Shown here piece after piece: positions 53,631-64,000 of a stretch of DNA of 64,000 nt (position 1 is its first letter; each line of letters starts with the position of its first letter). Below the pieces are notes generated by a model. That model was given only the letters and a program-made list of their open reading frames with translations. It ran no database searches and had not been told where the DNA came from. The position numbers and the translations under genes were made by a program. This DNA comes from Ornithodoros turicata (Eukaryota > Arthropoda > Arachnida > Ixodida > Argasidae), in assembly GCF_037126465.1 (NCBI RefSeq), contig NC_088206.1, positions 7,105,187 through 7,169,186 of the forward strand. The letters are read 5' to 3'.

Positions 53631-54822
53631 GTGTGAACGCCGGCTAACGTCCAGTTTACATTTGCGAAGCAGTCAAGTCACTGATTACGGTAGCCAGTTC
53701 AACTTCATTGTGACACATACCAATTTATTATTTTTTTTTCTTTATCGCATCACCATCACCATCCGGACAAAACTTGCTGATTACGTTTCATCGTATCTCG
53801 ATTACCTTTATCACGGTCGCACACCCTCGTGAGTTCCACGAAGATGTGGCAGTTCATGCTTATGTCACCTGGATGCAAACATGCCATTCGTTTTTTGTTT
53901 GTTTTTGTTTTGTTTTGTTTTTTTTTTTCATCTCAAAAACTACAACACTCTGGTGAATGAAATTACGCATTTGCCATCTACATGCAACTTACGGTCGAAC
54001 ACAACTCTAATCTCAAAATGAGGCAACAGCTTCAGACCCGTCCCGGCACAGTATTCGCGGAGAGATAAACACAAATGCCTCCAGCAGCCGAGCAGAGATC
54101 GGAACCGGAGCTGAACCTGAACCGAAAAACCGCTAAAAAAACTGTTGTTTTTGTATTGAACCGAACCGGAATTGAACTAAACGGAAGTAAATCTCGGACG
54201 CGCGGTTACCAGTTCGCGGAACGGTTCAGGTGGGATGTTTGCTTCGACAAGACAGTCGCCGTTTCTCAGCCGATTCAGCAAGCCAGTTTCTTTTGCAAAC
54301 CATACAGAGGACTTTCAATGATTCTACCATGTTTTCAAAAATCTTATTTCGAGAAAACTCAAGTGCAATTCCAATCCCTGCAACCGAGGCAGTATTATAA
54401 TCCAGATCCGCTTGCACCTTGCACAAGCTCCGTGCTCACATGCTTGCTCTGAGGCATAGAATGCCATTATATTAGACGCAAACTTCCAGTGGTCAGGTGA
54501 CGCCAACCCCCATTTCTGCAGCGCAAATGAAAGAATGTCCAACCATGGAACCAGTTTTTTGCGTAACTCGTAACACTATATGGCTTTCTTAAGCTGAAGT
54601 TCACTGGTAATCCATGAACACAGAGAACAAGCTAGTTTGTACCTTCTCTTGCAAAACACACCCTCAATACTTGGTCATTGGAATACTTGGACACAGATGG
54701 ATAAAGCTTGAACAGATGGAGCCTAGCCCTCTATTTGAGCATCTCTTGTCTCAGGCTCAACAAAATGCTGCCACTTTTAATCTATGGCCCCCAAAATATT
54801 TAGTGCACCTATCCTCTGCATC

Positions 54823-55542
54823 TCACCTGAAATTGAACGTAATTCGGCATCCGCATAGTGGGCACCTAGCACTGTGCTTTTTCTTCGTCTGGGTAAAGGC
54901 CTCAGCAAGCATTCTCTCTGGCACAGAATGGCCACAGTCCATGAGCATGACAAACCGGGCTTCCCTTTCCTTGGTGAGATGCCAGTACTGGGCCCTGTTG
55001 CACACTCTGCACAGACTAGGACAGGGTTCACCGCAGAAGCCTAGGCAACGGTGCCCGCACGGAAGTTTCTTTGGACAAGGTATGTCCTCCGAAGTTCTAG
55101 TGCAAGGCTCAGAGCACAACGCACTGCACTTAGCATGGCCACAATTCCAGAGACAAGGCATAGGACACGGAGGGCACGGATGTCCACAGGGCTTCCTGCA
55201 CCTTCCATGGCCACAAACAGTCTTGCACGGTCTTTCACAGATTGTACACGGCTGTGAGCAGATTCCTTTGCACGTGTGTCCACACGGAAGTCTCTGACTG
55301 CACGGAACTTCGCAGCTGTGAGGCTCACAGCACTTCTTCATGCATTGGTGTCCACACTCCAGGCGCTTTTTGCAAATCTCTATACATGGGACGTGCCCAT
55401 TGTTGCCCAGGTCAAAGCATGTCCGGCAGCTTGCAGCACAATTGTGGCCACACGAGAGCTTTGCATTGCAACGGTTGTAGCAGTGATTTCGCGGCGCCTT
55501 GCCATCACGCAGCGCGTGACATTGAGCCATAAGCCTGTGCAT
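54823..55542 (-). CDS. ZNFX1 copy B, downstream open part (final zinc fingers)
   Basis: About 239 codons carrying CGHNCAASCRTC, CGHQCMKKCC, CGHGRCRKPCGHPC and the terminal CPLCGC. Not translatable from the upstream ATG without a frame change. Confidence 0.7.
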   Translation of the reverse strand: MHRLMAQCHALRDGKAPRNHCYNRCNAKLSCGHNCAASCRTCFDLGNNGHVPCIEICKKRLECGHQCMKKCCEPHSCEVPCSQRLPCGHTCKGICSQPCTICERPCKTVCGHGRCRKPCGHPCPPCPMPCLWNCGHAKCSALCSEPCTRTSEDIPCPKKLPCGHRCLGFCGEPCPSLCRVCNRAQYWHLTKEREARFVMLMDCGHSVPERMLAEAFTQTKKKHSARCPLCGCRITFNFR

Positions 55543-55577
55543 AGCCTCCTATATACTATAGGAGGCTATGGCCTGTG
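55540..55577. repeat. 31-nt palindrome plus 7-nt duplication, inserted in ZNFX1 copy B
   Basis: The 31-nt palindrome 55540-55570 has perfect 14-bp arms (catagcctcctata and its inverse) around TAC. GCCTGTG occurs at 55533-55539 and 55571-55577. Copy A has a single GCCTGTG and no palindrome. Confidence 0.95.
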
Positions 55578-58500
55578 TCCAGATGTGCAGCTTGTTGGAA
55601 CACTCTTTCTGCAAGTAAGCCTCTCTCCCATTTCTTGGACATACGCCATCATCTCGTCTGGCTTATCCTTGAGAGAAGTGATCTTCGTGTCCACGTGACA
55701 AGAAACCGCTCTTTGGTGGCCACATGGTAACGTTGCTCTTACTTGAATTTTACAACGTTTGGCGCCACAACTTTCATGGCACAGGAGAGAACACGTGTGT
55801 CCACAGGGAAGCTTTTTGGTGCACGGTAGTTCGCAAGGTGCCTCGAGAAATTGAGCAAGTTGTGTCTGGTAGCATTTCAGAGACAATTTATGTCCACACT
55901 CACGTTCCATTTCCTTTAATTCTGTGCACCGATCACTGCATGTGTCACCACACTTCTTATGGCAGTTATGACCGCAAGCTAGCACTTTCGTGCAGTTTGC
56001 CTCACACCTGTAGTATGCTGTGTTCGCACAAGACACTTCTTGGTCATGCCCATATTCACAGGTCTTTCTGACAGGCACACGACACCATACAGTGCAATAG
56101 TCTACACACTTACGATTGCAACGATGGCCACATGGTAGCAGCCGATCACATGGAAGAGGGCATCTTGGGTCCATAGTTTCGTGGCAAGGAATCTCGCAAG
56201 TGTGACCACATTTCTCAATCTGGGTGCTCACGAGCACATCACACGGCCCGCAGTTTTCAAAACAGGCACGTTTGCAAGTATGACCATTACTACATTTTCT
56301 CTCGCATTTCTTTTCACAGTCAACTTCTTCGTGCTCTGCGTCGTAGCCATGGCAAGGCAGCCCACAAGAATGGCCACACTCAAGCCGTGTTTTGCAGGGT
56401 CTGTCGCAACCACCCTCGGGGACATTTAAAAAGTCTTTCGCACTTCGAACGAGTGTGGCAGTATCGGGATGGTTTGGGCACCGTAGCTTCAGCTCATTTC
56501 CGATGGCATTTTGGCACTTCAGTTCTTTCACGATGTTTTTCCAAACTTGGCTCGACTCCCCAATAATGTCGAAGTTCCTCGTGCAGTACACACCCTTTCG
56601 TGCTCTCGACAGTGCAACGCAAATCCGATTGGGAATCTTAATGAAGCCAACTTTCTTCTCTGGGTTCGATCGGACGAAAGACAAAAGGATGATGTCGTTC
56701 TCTTCCCCCTGAAAATTGTCTACGCATGTAATGTGAACAGTCTTGCACTTCTTGGTTGCTGCAAGGTCGCGCATGAGGAACATCTGCCCTTTGTAAGTGG
56801 TCAGAATGGTGATTTCTGTTGGGTCATAACCCTGATTGAGCAGGTAGTCCGCTAATCCTAAGACCAGTTCCGCTTCGTGGCGGTTGGAGTGGCTCTTTGT
56901 GTCTAGTGCACTGTCTTCGTTGATGGTGTGGTTGATAAAAAACATGTTTCCATCAATACCACGAATGTCTTCGAAGGACTTCACATGCGCCGAGCTGTCG
57001 AGGTTATCGTAAAAGTTTGGAACGAGTAACTTCACAAAGTTCGGTCTCATTCTGTGTTGAACCTGTAGCTGATGGCATATTGTTCCATTATCAATCATTC
57101 TTTCAAAAAGAGACACTTCCATCTTGTACCTAACAGAGAGCTCGTAGACTGAATTTGATGGCCTCAACTGCTTATGGTCGCCAATGAGGATCAGGTGCTT
57201 TGTTGCAGGTGCCAAGCTGGTGACTATGTGAGCTTCCAGTACTTCTGCGGCTTCTTCAACGATCACAACAGTTGGCTGAATCTGCCTAACTAACTCTCGA
57301 TGCTTTGCAGCACCTGTTGTGGTCATGCCCACTACATACGCACCCTTCAAGCAAGCAAAGTCATACCTAACAGAGTTCCGAGATGCAGTTTTTTTCTCCT
57401 CTCTCAGAATTGCTTTGTGCATGGTGACCTCCGTTTGAATGTCTTCAATAGCCTTTGATGCCCAGTATCTGTAGAGTCGCCAGCGTTCTGCGAAAGACGA
57501 GCACCAGACATTCGTGACATAGTAGTCATCCTTGACGGCGTCGGGATTTGAGACTAACTTGTAGCCATACTGGCACCATGCTTGTTCTAGGGCATCTGGG
57601 TGTTGCTCTTCTATCCCAGCCAGTGCACCATTGATGTCTGCAGAATACAAACGGTCATCACCCTCCCGGCAATGCTTGGAAATGTCTTGCATGTCGAAAT
57701 TATCCTCCTCGACTACCTCCTTTGGTTCAATAATTCGATCTGCAAAGCCTTTGCAGAACTCTTCTCGCAACGCTGCGAGTTCCAGCCAGTCACTAAAGTT
57801 GTAGGAAGCTGGATCACACCACTGCTCAAAGCTTTTCAGGACGTCTGCGGACATGTAAGCTTCCAGATCTTGAATCGTGCAGCAGACTGCATATATTTTT
57901 GACATCCCTTGTGACAGGGAGTTCAGACGAGTCTGTGTTTCCAGGCAGGTTTCTCTAAGGTCCCGGCCTCCAAATAACCTGCGTCTGCTGGTTAGGGTGT
58001 ATCTTTCCAGAGGTTCGCTGCTGCAGCGGCCCCCAACCCGAGCTATTTTTTTTGTAGTTTTAAGGACGTGTTCAAGAAACTGATCGAGAGCATGGTTCGT
58101 GTAACACACAACAAGAATGGGCAGCCCTTTTCCCCTCCAGACTGAAATGTTGCGTAGGAGAACTTCCACAATCTTGAGCCCTACGTAGGTCTTGCCTGTT
58201 CCTGGTGGACCTTGAATCACGGAAAATTCTTTCAGCAACGAGGATTTCACTGCATCTAGCTGCGATGGATCAAGCTCTAAATCTTTGAGTGTCAGCCATT
58301 TGTCTTCATTCAGAACATTAATGACGTTTTCAGGTTGACTACATGTGCAGAGGGGACTTAGGTCAAACTTTGTTTCATCCTTTAAATACGCCGGGGCATT
58401 TGTGGTGGAAGAAGCCTTCACGATGTAATCGTAGAAAGGCAGAGAAGATATGGTCTTCAGCGCTTCCAGGTTATGCTTGTAGGCTTCAAAGTAGGCTTGC

Positions 58501-59606
58501 GTCTCTAACATGGTGTAAGCTTCGCAAGCAACGGTCTCCACAAAAAGTTCATCAAACACTACAGTGAGTGTTCCCTTTTTCAAATACTCTGGATTCCTGT
58601 GAACGACGGTTGCAAAATGAACAGTCTCGAAGCCGTCGTTGGACAGAATGAGCAGAGTACCGTTCATGAAGCGTTTTGTTCTCTCCCAAGCTACCTTTCG
58701 AAAGCGAGCAGGATCAAAGTAGACAGGATGGATGATCGCTGCAGCTGTAACCCGCGCCTCACCCACGTGTGCATCCTTGTACACGTTGATGTTTTCGATG
58801 CGCGTGCACCGCATTCCCGTCTGAAGGAAATTTTGCAAGCCCTCACGCAATGGTCTCACGAAATCCTCTCTAAGGAGCCTGTACTGGACGTCCAGGTAGT
58901 GGTGCAGGTCTCTGTAAGCACCACGCACCAAGTTGGGTCTCAAGAACGGTTTCCCGGCGGACAGCAGCTCAGATGCCGTCGGTACAACCGGGGTGTCTCT
59001 GAAATCACCTGGAGGCTGTGAGACGTGCGCTTGCTCTTGTGCCACCATCGTTCGTGTGCGAGATTCCGCAAGAAACGAGTTCTTTGCTTCTTCTAGTTTT
59101 GAAAGTCCAACTCCGACATCCTCTGGAGGATCTGACACTTCCTGAAGTGTAGTCCATAACTTCATAATTGACGGCACTAGAATTACCAGTCTATCCGACG
59201 TTGTTGCTGGAAGACAGGAGTGCAAATGTTGCAAAAGTTGCACCAAATTACGGAGGACATCCACCACATCTGAACTGGGGGTATCTTGTATGTTGCATGT
59301 GTGGTGTGCCAGCAGAGCAGTTAATCCCATGATCATGAAACTATCAGAGAATGCTACTGCGCTCGCAAGTTCCAGTGCTTGTGGAGCAACCGTAGGTGAT
59401 GTACAGACGTTCGCCAGGAGACGAACAGCCACCCTAGTGGCATCGTGATCGTGGCCGCTCGACTCAAGGAAATCACTGAAGTGGAATTCATGACTTAGTA
59501 GGCTTTCAAGTGCCAAGTTTTCAGGCTGCTGAAGGAGTGCCTGAAGTTTGTCAACCCAGGACTCAGTTGTTGTTCCAGTTTTTCGAATTTTCCGAGCACA
59601 TTTCAT
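55566..59606 (-). CDS. ZNFX1 copy B, upstream open part (helicase and most fingers)
   Basis: 1346 codons from the ATG to the TAG inside the palindrome. It would give a helicase lacking the last zinc-finger modules and the CPLC end. Confidence 0.75.
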   Translation of the reverse strand: MKCARKIRKTGTTTESWVDKLQALLQQPENLALESLLSHEFHFSDFLESSGHDHDATRVAVRLLANVCTSPTVAPQALELASAVAFSDSFMIMGLTALLAHHTCNIQDTPSSDVVDVLRNLVQLLQHLHSCLPATTSDRLVILVPSIMKLWTTLQEVSDPPEDVGVGLSKLEEAKNSFLAESRTRTMVAQEQAHVSQPPGDFRDTPVVPTASELLSAGKPFLRPNLVRGAYRDLHHYLDVQYRLLREDFVRPLREGLQNFLQTGMRCTRIENINVYKDAHVGEARVTAAAIIHPVYFDPARFRKVAWERTKRFMNGTLLILSNDGFETVHFATVVHRNPEYLKKGTLTVVFDELFVETVACEAYTMLETQAYFEAYKHNLEALKTISSLPFYDYIVKASSTTNAPAYLKDETKFDLSPLCTCSQPENVINVLNEDKWLTLKDLELDPSQLDAVKSSLLKEFSVIQGPPGTGKTYVGLKIVEVLLRNISVWRGKGLPILVVCYTNHALDQFLEHVLKTTKKIARVGGRCSSEPLERYTLTSRRRLFGGRDLRETCLETQTRLNSLSQGMSKIYAVCCTIQDLEAYMSADVLKSFEQWCDPASYNFSDWLELAALREEFCKGFADRIIEPKEVVEEDNFDMQDISKHCREGDDRLYSADINGALAGIEEQHPDALEQAWCQYGYKLVSNPDAVKDDYYVTNVWCSSFAERWRLYRYWASKAIEDIQTEVTMHKAILREEKKTASRNSVRYDFACLKGAYVVGMTTTGAAKHRELVRQIQPTVVIVEEAAEVLEAHIVTSLAPATKHLILIGDHKQLRPSNSVYELSVRYKMEVSLFERMIDNGTICHQLQVQHRMRPNFVKLLVPNFYDNLDSSAHVKSFEDIRGIDGNMFFINHTINEDSALDTKSHSNRHEAELVLGLADYLLNQGYDPTEITILTTYKGQMFLMRDLAATKKCKTVHITCVDNFQGEENDIILLSFVRSNPEKKVGFIKIPNRICVALSRARKGVYCTRNFDIIGESSQVWKNIVKELKCQNAIGNELKLRCPNHPDTATLVRSAKDFLNVPEGGCDRPCKTRLECGHSCGLPCHGYDAEHEEVDCEKKCERKCSNGHTCKRACFENCGPCDVLVSTQIEKCGHTCEIPCHETMDPRCPLPCDRLLPCGHRCNRKCVDYCTVWCRVPVRKTCEYGHDQEVSCANTAYYRCEANCTKVLACGHNCHKKCGDTCSDRCTELKEMERECGHKLSLKCYQTQLAQFLEAPCELPCTKKLPCGHTCSLLCHESCGAKRCKIQVRATLPCGHQRAVSCHVDTKITSLKDKPDEMMAYVQEMGERLTCRKSVPTSCTSGHRP

Positions 59607-59884
59607 GTTGCTGTATGTACCTGTATGGAAACATGCCACATTTACTGTTATGCACTAATTACCAGTGTTGGGGGGATAGCTCGTTACTGTAACTAAGCTA
59701 CTTTTTTCGGTAGCTTTTAACTTAACTCGCTGTTTTTGAGATCCAGTAACTTCTTGAGGAACTCGTTCCTTTTTTTATAGGTAACTTCGTCAAACTAACT
59801 GGGGCAAAGTTCCAAGCTCCTTTTTGTTCGATTCTCGTCTCGCAGAGTAGGAGGTTCGGGTGACACTCATCATGGTTCTTTGTA

Positions 59885-60099
59885 CAGCTTGGGACAAAAG
59901 TTTACGGAACACCGGGGTGTCGCATTTCTCCAATGGAGCGGCTACCTAGCAGCAAACCGAAGTCAACACACATACTGAGAAACGGATGGAATTACCGGCC
60001 ACCCATTTCTTATTCGATCTCTTCCTGATAGCTAGGAGAGGGCTGCTCTGATGAAGAAATATGCAGGTGCTGTGTTCCGTAAACTTTTGTCCCAAGCTG
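59885..60099. mobile_element. Tc1/mariner-like MITE, 215 bp (copy B)
   Basis: Same length and ends as 45276-45490, with TA flanks; inherited through the duplication. Confidence 0.88.
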
Positions 60100-61068
60100 T
60101 ACCAATGAAGTCTAGAGGCGAGGGAGTAAGAGGAAGGAAGGAGGAGCAAGCCATCACCGGAAACTGATAATACCTCTGACATGTGGTACACTGATTAGCA
60201 CAGCACACGTAAACCGGTTCGAACCGATTAATATCGGTTCAAACCGTTATTTTGGTTGCGCTGAACCCGAACTGAACCAATAACCTTGAACCGGAACTTG
60301 AACCTAACCCCCCAAAATAACGGTTCGGAGCCCTGGGCACACAAGCAATTATTATACGTTGTACGCATCTCATGAGGATCATACAGAGAACAAAACAAAA
60401 TCTATTGAGCTGCGACCTTATATTACTTGACATATTTGTGTATCGCGACATATATGTCCTACGTTGTATGTCATATATTTAACCATTTTATTTTCTATTT
60501 TCATTCATTCATATAATACATACAATTAACATAGAACTGATGGAACCAGAGGGAAAATCCTGGATGCCAGTGTCAAATGTGTGTATGCACATGTCAAATA
60601 GGCTTTTTCTTTTCAAGTAGAGGTTGCATTTTTATGCGAGATCAGGAAATAAAAATATTTTGTGAGTTCCTCGTAAAAGACAGCAACAGAGATAGGATTA
60701 GAGTATAGACGTAGGCCAGCTGGTGGACTCAGGCTTTTCACATCGTGGAGATAGGAATGAGCGCGCGCACGCACATACACACCCCATGAAAAAAAAAAAA
60801 ATGTCGTCGCGTAGTACAGTACTTAGTGGCACACGCTGCCCAAGCCCGGACCCCCAACTCCTAAAAAAAGTCCCTTGACAGAGGCGCATGGGGAGCATGT
60901 CCGTTCCAGCATGTCGGTGGCATGACTACCCTTGCATTAACTTGTTAGTATCGGTGGTGTGTATCCGTAAAAAAAAAAACGAAAAAAAACGTCCATCAAA
61001 GCCAGCATGCTCTTCGCTTGAGGATGTGCTCGTGGAGTTTCTTCTGACCCGAAGAGCGACCGGTTATA

Positions 61069-61840
61069 CAGTCAACCCTCGATTTATGAACACCCTCGGT
61101 TCCCCGAAAAATCGGTCATAAATCGAGGGATTCATAAATCGAAAATTCAGTTAACAACAGTATTTTGTACTCGCAGACGCAGACGCATTTCCGAGTTGGG
61201 ATTGTGTTTATAATGCCATATATTGTGTAATTTTGCTTTTGACCATGCATTGTGCTGTATCAATCTCACAAAGAACAGACGTTAGCGCATTCACACTCTG
61301 TTTATTATGCAATACTAAATTGTTTAATTTTGCTTTGGACCATACCTTCCGCTGTGTCAATCTTGGAAATAAGAGATGTCACCACATTCGCACTGGACTG
61401 GTCTCGGATTTCCTCCGGGATTTTTAACTTCCGTTTATTAATCTTCGGGTGACAGCGACCACCTTATTCATCAACTGAGGTAAGGAACACTTGGTCGCAC
61501 CTTGTGCGACCCCGGAAAACCCGTTTGTTGTTCGGATTTGGAGGGGTTCGAAACCGAGGGTGCAATACCTGGGAAACGTTTTGTCCGTTCAGGCGTCATT
61601 CATAAGACCACGGAATTATCCCTTTGAAGGTTTCTGTTGACCTCGGAACCATCCGTTCATAAATTGAGGGCAACAACGCTGGGCAACTCCTAGTTGGTTC
61701 CCAGAAATTCCGTTCATTATTCGAATATCGAGGTTCATAAAACGAGGGAAAAATGAATGGAAAAAGTTTGGTTCCCCGTGTTCGTGTTCATAGAACGAGG
61801 GAATTCATAAATCGAAGGTTCATAAATCGAGGGTTGACTG
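61069..61840 (+). mobile_element. Tigger/pogo-like MITE, 772 bp, copy B only
   Basis: Ends CAGTCAACCCTCGATTTATG and the exact inverse, flanked by TA (61067-61068, 61841-61842). Copy A carries the unoccupied site with a single TA near 46578. No transposase frame. Confidence 0.92.
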
Positions 61841-64000
61841 TAATTGTAAATAGCATTAATAGACGCTCAATAATTTCCTCGAGCAACAACAGCCGGCTCC
61901 TGCAATCATATTCACTCGCACATTGCAAATTAGCTACACCTGCTAGGCGTTCGTTGAGTTGTGTGTGGGGCGCTTCCAACATTTCTTGTCGAAACGTCAC
62001 ATTTCGGCAATACCATGGTGGCAATACTTTCACCGTTGAGACGGTTGAGATCCTCCAAGTGGAGAACAAACAGTAACAACAGGTATTTCAACATCCTTGC
62101 GAGCCAAAGGTTGTACTGTACCGAATGCAAAACGAAACTATAGCAACTGTTGCAAGAACTTGTCGAAACGAATGTGTGATTCATACCTCGATGTTAGCTA
62201 CGTTGATAGACAGAAAGGGAGATGTACATACCTGGTGAACATCGAAGTTTCAACACTCACAAAGGCTGAGACGGTTGCACAGTTAGCTTCTGTTTCATGC
62301 GTTTCGCGAATGTGAAACCGTGAGAACCGTACGAACGAACAGCGCGCGCGCTCCGGAGTCCGGTCCGGACGCGTAATCGGATCGGCCCAAGGTTGCCTGG
62401 CGAAGGGAAGCAATTTGCTCTCGCTTTCTCTAGTGCTCAGCCAGCTCAGCTTCAGCCATTTACCTTGGCTCAGCGGCTCAGCTCTTATAAGAGGCGGCGT
62501 TAGTAGGCAGGGCACGTAGCATGGCACGTAGACACCTGTAAAGTGAGGTTGGTGTGGTCACGGCCTCGCCTTTTGTGGGCACTTTGGGATGGGTTTGAGT
62601 TCTTTGCTCCTTGTTGAGTTCTTCTTGGGGACAGATGGCAGTCCAGAAAACCGTAGTAGCCAGAAAAATATTATAGGAGAGTTTCTGTGGTAATTTCACA
62701 CGGTAAGGAGGATTTCCAACGTTTTCCCTTTCCCAAATGCATGACCAAAGGTACGTGTTCGGGCGCAAGGAGTGGATCTCAACTCCTGAAACCCACCCAT
62801 CTGGCAACACCACTGCACCTTGCCTGCTGATAGGACAGACCAAACCCCTTCAGCATTGGGTAAGTGTTTCCGCTGTTGGGACTGAGGTTTGCTCTCACGT
62901 TGGAACTGGTGGACGGATTCCTCCTGTCACCAACCATGCACAGCCTCGGCAAGGGATCTGCGCGGCAACATCTGGGAACTGCCCTTGGATGTTGTGTGTT
63001 AGAGCATGCATTTCTGATCAGGCGCATAGGCACTGACTTTGTGGGGGCTTTGGGGGGCCTGAGCTCCCTTCGAGAGACCTAAGCAGCTGACACTCAAGAT
63101 GAACGTTGCGAGGGAAGGGGTGTGCTTTGCCTCCATGTGTGAAGTGGGGGAGAGGTGCACTGCTCCCTGGCACCCTCCGGCAGACTGAATTAAAACTGTT
63201 CGCCTATGATCAGGTGTCAGCAAGTCTTCGAACCTGGCTGGCGGAAACCCTGTGCATGTCAAAATATCCGGTCAAGATGTGCTGAACTGTGCTTTTGAAC
63301 ATGCTTGTGACTTAAGTGATGGCACAGGTGTTAACTCGACGATCTGCCACGACCTCACTGTACACACGGTGGACGTTTTCTTGTGCTGTATCTTCCGCAG
63401 ACCAGGGCAGTCTCCGCAGACCTGCCAGGATGCGGTAATCTTTGATGCCCTCCTGAATTCAGGCCCTACTTCTTCACTGTGCTGTAGGGAAGACCTCCCC
63501 ACCCCCAACTTTGTCACCATGCCCTGGGAGACAAATGTTCGAAAACTATACTTTCTCCATTTTAGCTCAGCTGTGCTGACCGCCACCTGACGGAAAGAAA
63601 AGTAGCGGGGTGCAGTCCTCTAAACTACCCACTCCCGAGTTTCCCTTCCCACTTTGCCCTGCTCGGAACGACTTTCTCGTTCTAACCCTTGCTCGGGTTG
63701 CCCCCGTTCGGGTTCCCCGGGTTCCCCGGTTCCCCGGGTTCCCCGTATTGGGGAAACCCGTATGTTGGTCACTTAACCAATCAATCAATTAAGGTGAACC
63801 TGAAACTGTCATGTTGCAAGACATTGCTGTGGCCTTACAGTCCAATTTTTTTTATTTTCTTTATCATCATCACTGTTGTCAATAAAGAAAGTAATAGTTT
63901 TGGCTGCTGACTACACTCCAGGTATACGGTTCTACTAAGCTTACAGACCCTGAAAATAGCCACCTGCAGAGCAGATACCTCAGGCCAGTCAAGCTTGCAT

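Larger units (their letters stand above)
54823..59606 (-). pseudogene. ZNFX1-like helicase, copy B, broken before the last zinc fingers
   Basis: Same protein plan as copy A: first in-frame ATG at 59604-59606, complete helicase motifs (GPPGTGKT, GDHKQLRPS, QHRMRP, DNFQGEEN, LSRARKG) and most of the NFX1 fingers. A 38-nt insertion at 55540-55577 shifts the frame and makes TAG right after SGHRP (55566-55568). The remaining about 235 codons with the final fingers and treble-clef stay open in the next frame (54823-55542). Either this is a recent pseudogene, a C-terminally truncated but expressed helicase, or an assembly error. Apart from this break no other stop or frameshift is seen. Confidence 0.85.
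50516..64000. repeat. Segmental duplication, copy B (cut by window end)
   Basis: Collinear with 36065-48713. Differences from A: a 166-bp fold-back insertion at 53079, fewer minisatellite units, a 38-nt palindromic insertion in the ZNFX1 frame, loss of about 100 bp at 60828 (A: 46219-46330), and a Tigger-like element at 61069. The A and B sequences otherwise align over their whole length. Confidence 0.95.
59640..64000. other. Upstream region of ZNFX1 copy B
   Basis: Collinear with 45031-48713 of copy A apart from the Tigger-like insertion and the deletion near 60828. No independent coding exon supported. Confidence 0.5.

Overview
This is eukaryotic, repeat-rich genomic DNA, most likely from a chelicerate and probably a tick. 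Coding sequence is split into short exons with GT-AG introns. Introns and spacers are packed with terminal-inverted-repeat (TIR) elements and tRNA-derived SINEs. The gene content fits an arachnid: an M13 metallopeptidase, a glutamate/glycine-like chloride channel, and closely related ZNFX1-type helicases. The species call is inference; no marker gene fixes it.

Layout. (1) 12-529 (+): last exon of an M13 (neprilysin-like) zinc peptidase whose body lies left of the window. (2) About 1489-2296 (+): two exons of a SWIM zinc-finger gene. (3) 6301-10545 (+): three phase-compatible exons of a Cys-loop ligand-gated chloride channel, from the loop-C region to the stop after TM4; no exons for the front half were found. 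(4) 10.5-21.9 kb: no recognised gene, many MITEs and SINEs. (5) 21971-34008 (+): an almost complete STRIP1/2 (striatin-interacting protein, STRIPAK scaffold) gene in 16 exons, 820 codons, all phases matching; most large introns carry MITEs. (6) 36065 to the window end: two direct copies of a unit of at least 12.6 kb, A (36065-48713) and B (50516-64000, cut by the window end). Each carries a ZNFX1-like helicase with NFX1-type zinc fingers on the minus strand, a dead mariner element, a SINE, a small Tc1/mariner-like MITE and about 4 kb of upstream sequence.

The duplication is the centre of interest. Copy A keeps a 1582-codon open frame. Copy B has a 38-nt insertion, made of a perfect 31-nt palindrome plus a 7-nt target duplication, which puts a stop in front of the last zinc fingers. 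Copy B also carries a 166-bp fold-back insertion with a 7-bp duplication and a 772-bp Tigger-like element, both absent from copy A. The two helicase cores are almost identical, whereas the zinc-finger array and the segment after Walker A differ at many amino acids. The frame's TGA in each copy overlaps a consensus splice donor (CAG|GTGAGA), so the gene may continue into further 3' exons.

STRIP and ZNFX1 are conserved cellular genes: STRIPAK kinase/phosphatase signalling, and cytoplasmic RNA helicase functions in small-RNA and antiviral responses. Nothing in the window suggests an operon or shared pathway between neighbours. No true tRNA, rRNA or CRISPR array was seen.
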